The notes under the pieces are model-generated. The model was given only the letters and a program-made list of their open reading frames with translations. It was not told the origin of the DNA and made no database searches. Positions 6,288-9,829 of a stretch of 9,829 nucleotides of DNA are shown one piece after another. This DNA is from an uncultured Acetatifactor sp. (lineage in GTDB: Bacteria; Bacillota; Clostridia; Lachnospirales; Lachnospiraceae), in NCBI RefSeq assembly GCF_910585425.1, contig NZ_CAJUCP010000011.1:102765-112593 (forward strand). The letters are read 5' to 3'. The position numbers and the translations under genes are program-made. The first letter of the stretch is position 1; every line of letters begins with the position of its first letter.

Positions 6288-6293
6288 GTGGTA
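6288..6293. repeat. attR core (right copy of the 6-bp crossover sequence)
   Basis: GTGGTA, matching 2852-2857. Element DNA lies to the left, host DNA (CAGAAACCAGGGC) to the right. In the excised circle the arms beside the core, 6268-6286 and 2861-2879, match as an imperfect inverted repeat at 11 of 19 positions, as expected for a serine recombinase attP. Confidence 0.8.
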
Positions 6294-6873
6294 CAGAAAC
6301 CAGGGCTACAACTTCACCATCACCTCCTCCACGGCCTACGACCAGAAATGGGTGTACGGCAGGAACATCTTCAAGAATATCGATTACCTGGTGGATTCGG
6401 TATTCGCCAACTACCTTTCAAGGCCCGGGGTGCGCCAGCCCATCTTCACCGCCTACTGCGACGGGCGCAGGGTCACCTGCAACGGCTTGAGCCAGTGGGG
6501 CTCCATGTACCTGGGCGAGGAAGGGTATTCGGCCATTGAGATCATACGGTATTATTATGGAAACGATATGTATATCAACACCGCCCAGCTCATCTCCGGC
6601 GTGCCCTCCTCCTGGCCCGGGTATGACCTGACCATAGGCTCCTCCGGCGACAAGGTCAGGCAGCTCCAGACCCAGTTGAACCGGATCGCCAGGAACTATC
6701 CCGCCATCCCCACCATTACCGCCGACGGCATCTACGGGCCTGCCACGGCCAATGCGGTACGGGTCTTCCAGGGGATATTCAACCTGCCCCAGACCGGGAT
6801 TACGGATTATCCTACCTGGTATGAGGTGTCGGAGATTTATGTGGGGGTTTCGCGGATTTCGGAGCCGGGGTGA
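6292..6873 (+). CDS. 3' part of the interrupted SpoIID-like / peptidoglycan-binding protein gene
   Basis: Codons 234-426 of the split gene. The frame can also be read from an ATG at 6247, but those 15 codons lie in element DNA, have no ribosome binding site, and are an accident of the insertion. It completes the SpoIID-like domain (STAYDQKWVYGRNIF, CDGRRVTCNGLSQWGS; the SQWG segment corresponds to the SQ-Y/W-GA signature of SpoIID). A PG_binding_1 domain follows at about 6630-6840 (IGSSGDKVRQLQTQLN, ADGIYGPATANAVRVFQ, TGITDYPTW), a three-helix fold that binds cell wall peptides. SpoIID proteins are peptidoglycan lytic transglycosylases used during engulfment; whether this divergent copy is catalytic is not clear. 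With no promoter or start, this half is silent unless the element is excised. Confidence 0.8.
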   Translation, partial: YRNQGYNFTITSSTAYDQKWVYGRNIFKNIDYLVDSVFANYLSRPGVRQPIFTAYCDGRRVTCNGLSQWGSMYLGEEGYSAIEIIRYYYGNDMYINTAQLISGVPSSWPGYDLTIGSSGDKVRQLQTQLNRIARNYPAIPTITADGIYGPATANAVRVFQGIFNLPQTGITDYPTWYEVSEIYVGVSRISEPG

Positions 6874-7078
6874 GGGGATTCGGAATCAGGGATTTGGAAT
6901 TGAAGGATTTGGATATCTGAGAGAATTGCCCGGGACAGACGTGGAACAGCCAACGGGATTGTTGGCTGTTTTGCGGGGGTGCGGGGTACTCATTGGGGGG
7001 CTGCCTTGTAGGTTCTTTCTCTGCCCGGGCTGCCATGCGCAGACGCTTCTTTAAGGTTTCCTGGTTGCTCTCTGCCAT
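6812..7078 (-). CDS. Doubtful small ORF after the acyltransferase operon
   Basis: An 88-codon frame whose start looks real: AAAGGAAATC ATG with AAAGGA about 5 nt upstream, 24 nt after the hexapeptide acyltransferase stop and on the same strand. The first ~45 residues (MAESNQETLKKRLRMAARAE ...) read like a charged helix. The second half is Ser/Pro/Asn-rich, is read from the antisense of a simple GGATTTGG-type repeat, and overlaps the 3' end of the convergent SpoIID-like gene. The transcript would also cross the hairpin at 6945-6970. It may be a genuine short gene that has lost its original stop, or a chance frame. Confidence 0.3.
   Translation of the reverse strand: MAESNQETLKKRLRMAARAEKEPTRQPPNEYPAPPQNSQQSRWLFHVCPGQFSQISKSFNSKSLIPNPLTPAPKSAKPPHKSPTPHTR
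6945..6970 (+). terminator. Hairpin terminator after the SpoIID-like gene
   Basis: AACAGCCAAC (6945-6954) and GTTGGCTGTT (6961-6970) pair perfectly over 10 bp around a 6-nt loop, and the right arm runs into TTTT on the plus strand. It lies about 70 nt past the stop of the split gene. The T-run is short, but position and stem support Rho-independent termination on the plus strand. Confidence 0.6.
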
Positions 7079-7102
7079 GATTTCCTTTCGCAGAGGTTTT
7101 TA

Positions 7103-7798
7103 TCATATATCCCGTATCACCCTGGCAGGGACGCCCATGACGACTTTGCCCGCCGGAACATTCTTCGTGACAAGCGCGCTGGCTCCAATTATGGCATTCC
7201 TTCCGACTACCACTCCCGGAAGGAGGCTCGCTCCTGCCCCTATTGTAACATAGTCCTCCACAACAGGGCCAGCCAGGTGTTTTACAGCATCGTCATCCCT
7301 GCCCATGGAATTGTCGTTTGTGGAAGCTACAAGGACACTGATGAATACATGGTTCCCGATTTTCATGTTTCCTGTAATATGCGAATTATCCATTATTTTT
7401 GTATGGTTTCCGATTGTAGTCTCATAATTCACCGAGACATTACGGCTAATGATACAGTAATCCCCAATGACACATTTCTCCCGGATGGAACAATAATCCC
7501 CCAGAAGCGTGTTATGCCCAATCGTCGTCCCCGTATACAGAACCACCCCGGGACACAGAATGCAGTTCCCGCCAATTACCGTCTTCCCATACTCTGAACT
7601 GTATGTCCGGGCCGTGCTCCCCGGAGAGGTGGGAAGCTTGCCCAGGACGCAGTGGTCATATATCTCTGCCCTGGCCTTCACCACAGTTCCTGGATAAATG
7701 ACAACATAATCATGGACGACAACATTCTCTTCAATCTCAACATCATCATGGATTATGGCCGTCTTTGCGATTTCGGCTTTTGGACTTATCCTCTTCAT
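7103..7798 (-). CDS. Left-handed beta-helix (hexapeptide repeat) acyltransferase
   Basis: A 231-residue protein made almost entirely of hexapeptide repeats of the [LIV]-G-x4 type (IGGNCI, IGHNTL, IGDYCI, IGNHTK, IGNHVF, IGAGAS, VGRNAI), which fold as a left-handed parallel beta-helix and usually trimerise. It ends with GVPARVIRDI, the tail typical of sugar O- or N-acetyltransferases of the WbbJ/NeuD-like groups. The MDNSHITGN segment may supply the catalytic His. It probably transfers an acyl group from acyl-CoA to a nucleotide-activated or lipid-linked sugar in the cytoplasm. The ATG at 7798 lies 1 nt after the MaoC-like stop, with GAGGAG about 11 nt upstream. It is the last clear gene of the operon. 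The exact substrate cannot be deduced. Confidence 0.85.
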   Translation of the reverse strand: MKRISPKAEIAKTAIIHDDVEIEENVVVHDYVVIYPGTVVKARAEIYDHCVLGKLPTSPGSTARTYSSEYGKTVIGGNCILCPGVVLYTGTTIGHNTLLGDYCSIREKCVIGDYCIISRNVSVNYETTIGNHTKIMDNSHITGNMKIGNHVFISVLVASTNDNSMGRDDDAVKHLAGPVVEDYVTIGAGASLLPGVVVGRNAIIGASALVTKNVPAGKVVMGVPARVIRDI

Positions 7799-7799
7799 C

Positions 7800-8216
7800 T
7801 CAGCAATCGTCTCCTCTCATCGGCGCTTTCACTATTGCAAATCCGTCTATCACAATGTCCCCGTTCTGGTTCTTTATCTGCGTCCGCAAACGCAGGACAT
7901 GCTTTTCCCGGTTGAGGACTTCTGTGATTTCAACCCTTGCCGATACCGTGTCCCCGATATATACGGGCTTTAGAAACTTCATATCCTGTTCCATGTAAAT
8001 AGTGCCGGGGCCTGGGAGCTTCATACCGATTACATTTGACAGCAATCCTCCCACCAGGATTCCGTGGGCAATCTGTTTCCCGAACAGGCTGCCCTCGGCT
8101 TCCACCCTGTTCACATGCACCGGATTGAAATCTCCGGATATTCCCGCAAACAGATACACGTCTGTTTCAGAGATTGTCTTGCTGACCTCCTGGCTTTCGC
8201 CAATCTTATAATTCAT
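7800..8216 (-). CDS. MaoC-like (R)-specific enoyl-CoA hydratase
   Basis: A 138-residue single hot-dog-fold protein. It has the R-hydratase motif AGISGDFNPVH (residues 24-34), with Asp29 and His34 in the positions of the catalytic pair Asp31/His36 of Aeromonas PhaJ, followed by FGKQIAHGILVGGLLS. These enzymes hydrate trans-2-enoyl-CoA (for example crotonyl-CoA) to (R)-3-hydroxyacyl-CoA. The ATG at 8216 is chosen over an in-frame ATG at 8240 because GAGGAGGA lies 6 nt before it and the family starts there. It is flanked by acyltransferase genes on both sides, so it may supply a 3-hydroxyacyl-CoA donor for sugar decoration rather than serve storage-polymer synthesis; that is inference from context. 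Confidence 0.85.
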   Translation of the reverse strand: MNYKIGESQEVSKTISETDVYLFAGISGDFNPVHVNRVEAEGSLFGKQIAHGILVGGLLSNVIGMKLPGPGTIYMEQDMKFLKPVYIGDTVSARVEITEVLNREKHVLRLRTQIKNQNGDIVIDGFAIVKAPMRGDDC

Positions 8217-8264
8217 ACGGATTCCTCCTCTGTCTGGCACTCAGGGGGAAATCCGTTTCTGTAT

Positions 8265-8749
8265 TCAGTTGTGGAATGCCTGATACCAGATATAATGCTT
8301 GAGTTGCTCTGACGAGTACCCCCCCCGAGATTTGAAGGGCTCCACTCTCCTGTAACCATTCTTGTCGTAAAAGCGGACAGCCCTTTTGTTTTCCGGCGAT
8401 ACGCACCAATAGACAGATGTAAGGCCTAAATCGTCAAGGCCATGTCGGATGATTTCTTCCATGCCATATTTGGAATAGCCCCGGCCCATGGCAGATTTTC
8501 GAAGCGCAATCGCAAACTCGGCCTCCGAACAGGTGACATGCTTCAGGCTTACAGTTCCCATGTACTCATCGCTGTCGTCAACAATGGCCAGATGAATATT
8601 TTCTTTGTCATGCCTGCTGGCGTCAATGAATGCTTCGCAGTCTTGTATTGTCTTTCGCGTAAAATCGGCCTGCATGTTTTCTACTACCGTGGAATCATGC
8701 ATCCATTCCAGCATGAGGCTGGCATCCTTCTTTTTCAGGTTCCGTAACT

Positions 8750-8753
<4 letters not shown>
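8265..8753 (-). CDS. GNAT-family N-acetyltransferase
   Basis: A 162-residue GNAT protein of the RimJ/RimL-like type. It starts MKLRNLKKKDASLMLEWMHD, has the central strands MGTVSLKHV and EFAIALR, and the acyl-CoA pyrophosphate loop around SAMGRGYSKYG (87-97). The C-terminal half contains LGLTSVYWCVSPENKRAVRFY and the common KNGYRRVE ending. Some relatives acetylate amino sugars in glycan pathways (for example PseH in pseudaminic acid synthesis). The neighbours here favour an amino-sugar or other glycan precursor over a ribosomal protein. Its ATG overlaps the stop of the membrane acyltransferase (ATGA, 4 bp), so the two are translationally coupled. The gap to the MaoC-like gene is 48 nt. Confidence 0.85.

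Positions 8754-9829
<1,076 letters not shown>

Larger units (their letters stand above)
2852..6293. mobile_element. Compact serine-recombinase element inserted in the SpoIID-like gene
   Basis: Both boundaries carry GTGGTA (2852-2857 and 6288-6293), giving a 3,436-bp unit. Deleting one core plus the intervening DNA joins codon Trp (TGG) to TAC AGA AAC and restores an open frame through the SpoIID-like domain, which is direct evidence for the exact ends. The full-length large serine recombinase lies at the left end, as usual for such elements. Contents, all on the minus strand: recombinase, a 76-codon gene, paired hairpins, and a three-part AT-rich cargo operon. There are no terminal inverted repeats, transposase, conjugation or replication genes. 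The cargo is visibly richer in A/T than the flanking host genes, which supports transfer from elsewhere. Confidence 0.9.

Noticed and set aside
6247..6291. ATG at 6247 as the true start of the downstream SpoIID-like half
   Set aside because: These codons are element DNA outside the conserved domain, with no ribosome binding site, and they overlap the -35 box of an opposite-strand promoter. The frame is only continuous by chance with the host part.
6873..6925. GGATTTGG-like degenerate repeats as part of a repeat array
   Set aside because: Only two or three imperfect copies with irregular spacing; too little for a repeat family or CRISPR call.

Overview
The window looks like chromosome of a spore-forming, low-GC-phylum Bacillota, most likely a gut Clostridia of the Lachnospiraceae type. 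The reasons are strong GGAGG-type ribosome binding sites, a YtrA-type GntR/ABC-2 operon, a SpoIID-like plus peptidoglycan-binding protein of a clostridial kind, and a large serine recombinase element. The host genes are GC-rich for this group; the cargo of the inserted element is visibly more AT-rich. No rRNA, tRNA or CRISPR array was seen.

Layout. (1) Positions 66-1952, minus strand: a three-gene operon of a GntR repressor, an ABC ATPase and an ABC-2 permease, each overlapping the next by a few bases. It has a good sigma-A promoter and an operator-like palindrome over the -10/start region. (2) From 2157, plus strand: a gene for a carboxypeptidase-regulatory-like + SpoIID-like + PG_binding_1 protein, preceded by a mother-cell-sigma-like (sigma-K-type) promoter candidate. 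It is cut in two after codon 233 (Trp). (3) Positions 2852-6293: a compact 3,436-bp serine-recombinase element sitting inside that gene. The two ends share a 6-bp core, GTGGTA. Removing the element restores one uninterrupted 426-codon frame. The element carries the recombinase, a small overlapping upstream gene, and a separate AT-rich operon of unknown function: a possible DUF4869-like protein, a small P-loop ATPase and a broken third gene. That operon has its own promoter next to the right end and paired hairpins at its end. (4) Positions 6294-6873: the 3' remainder of the split gene, then a terminator-like hairpin. (5) Positions 7103-9829, minus strand: a tightly packed operon of a membrane acyltransferase (Acyl_transf_3), a GNAT acetyltransferase, a MaoC-type hydratase and a left-handed beta-helix acyltransferase, which suggests acylation of a surface glycan.

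Two features stand out. The first is the recombinase element in a gene that looks spore-related, similar in logic to the sigK/skin and spsM/SPbeta interruptions, with an uncharacterised cargo module. The second is a (GACA)n tetranucleotide tract of at least 13 units running in frame into the N-terminus of the membrane acyltransferase at the right edge, a classic design for slipped-strand phase variation but uncommon in this kind of organism.

Limits: everything here comes from reading the sequence by eye; family names are from motif recognition, not database searches. The right edge cuts through the repeat, so the start of the last gene is not visible.
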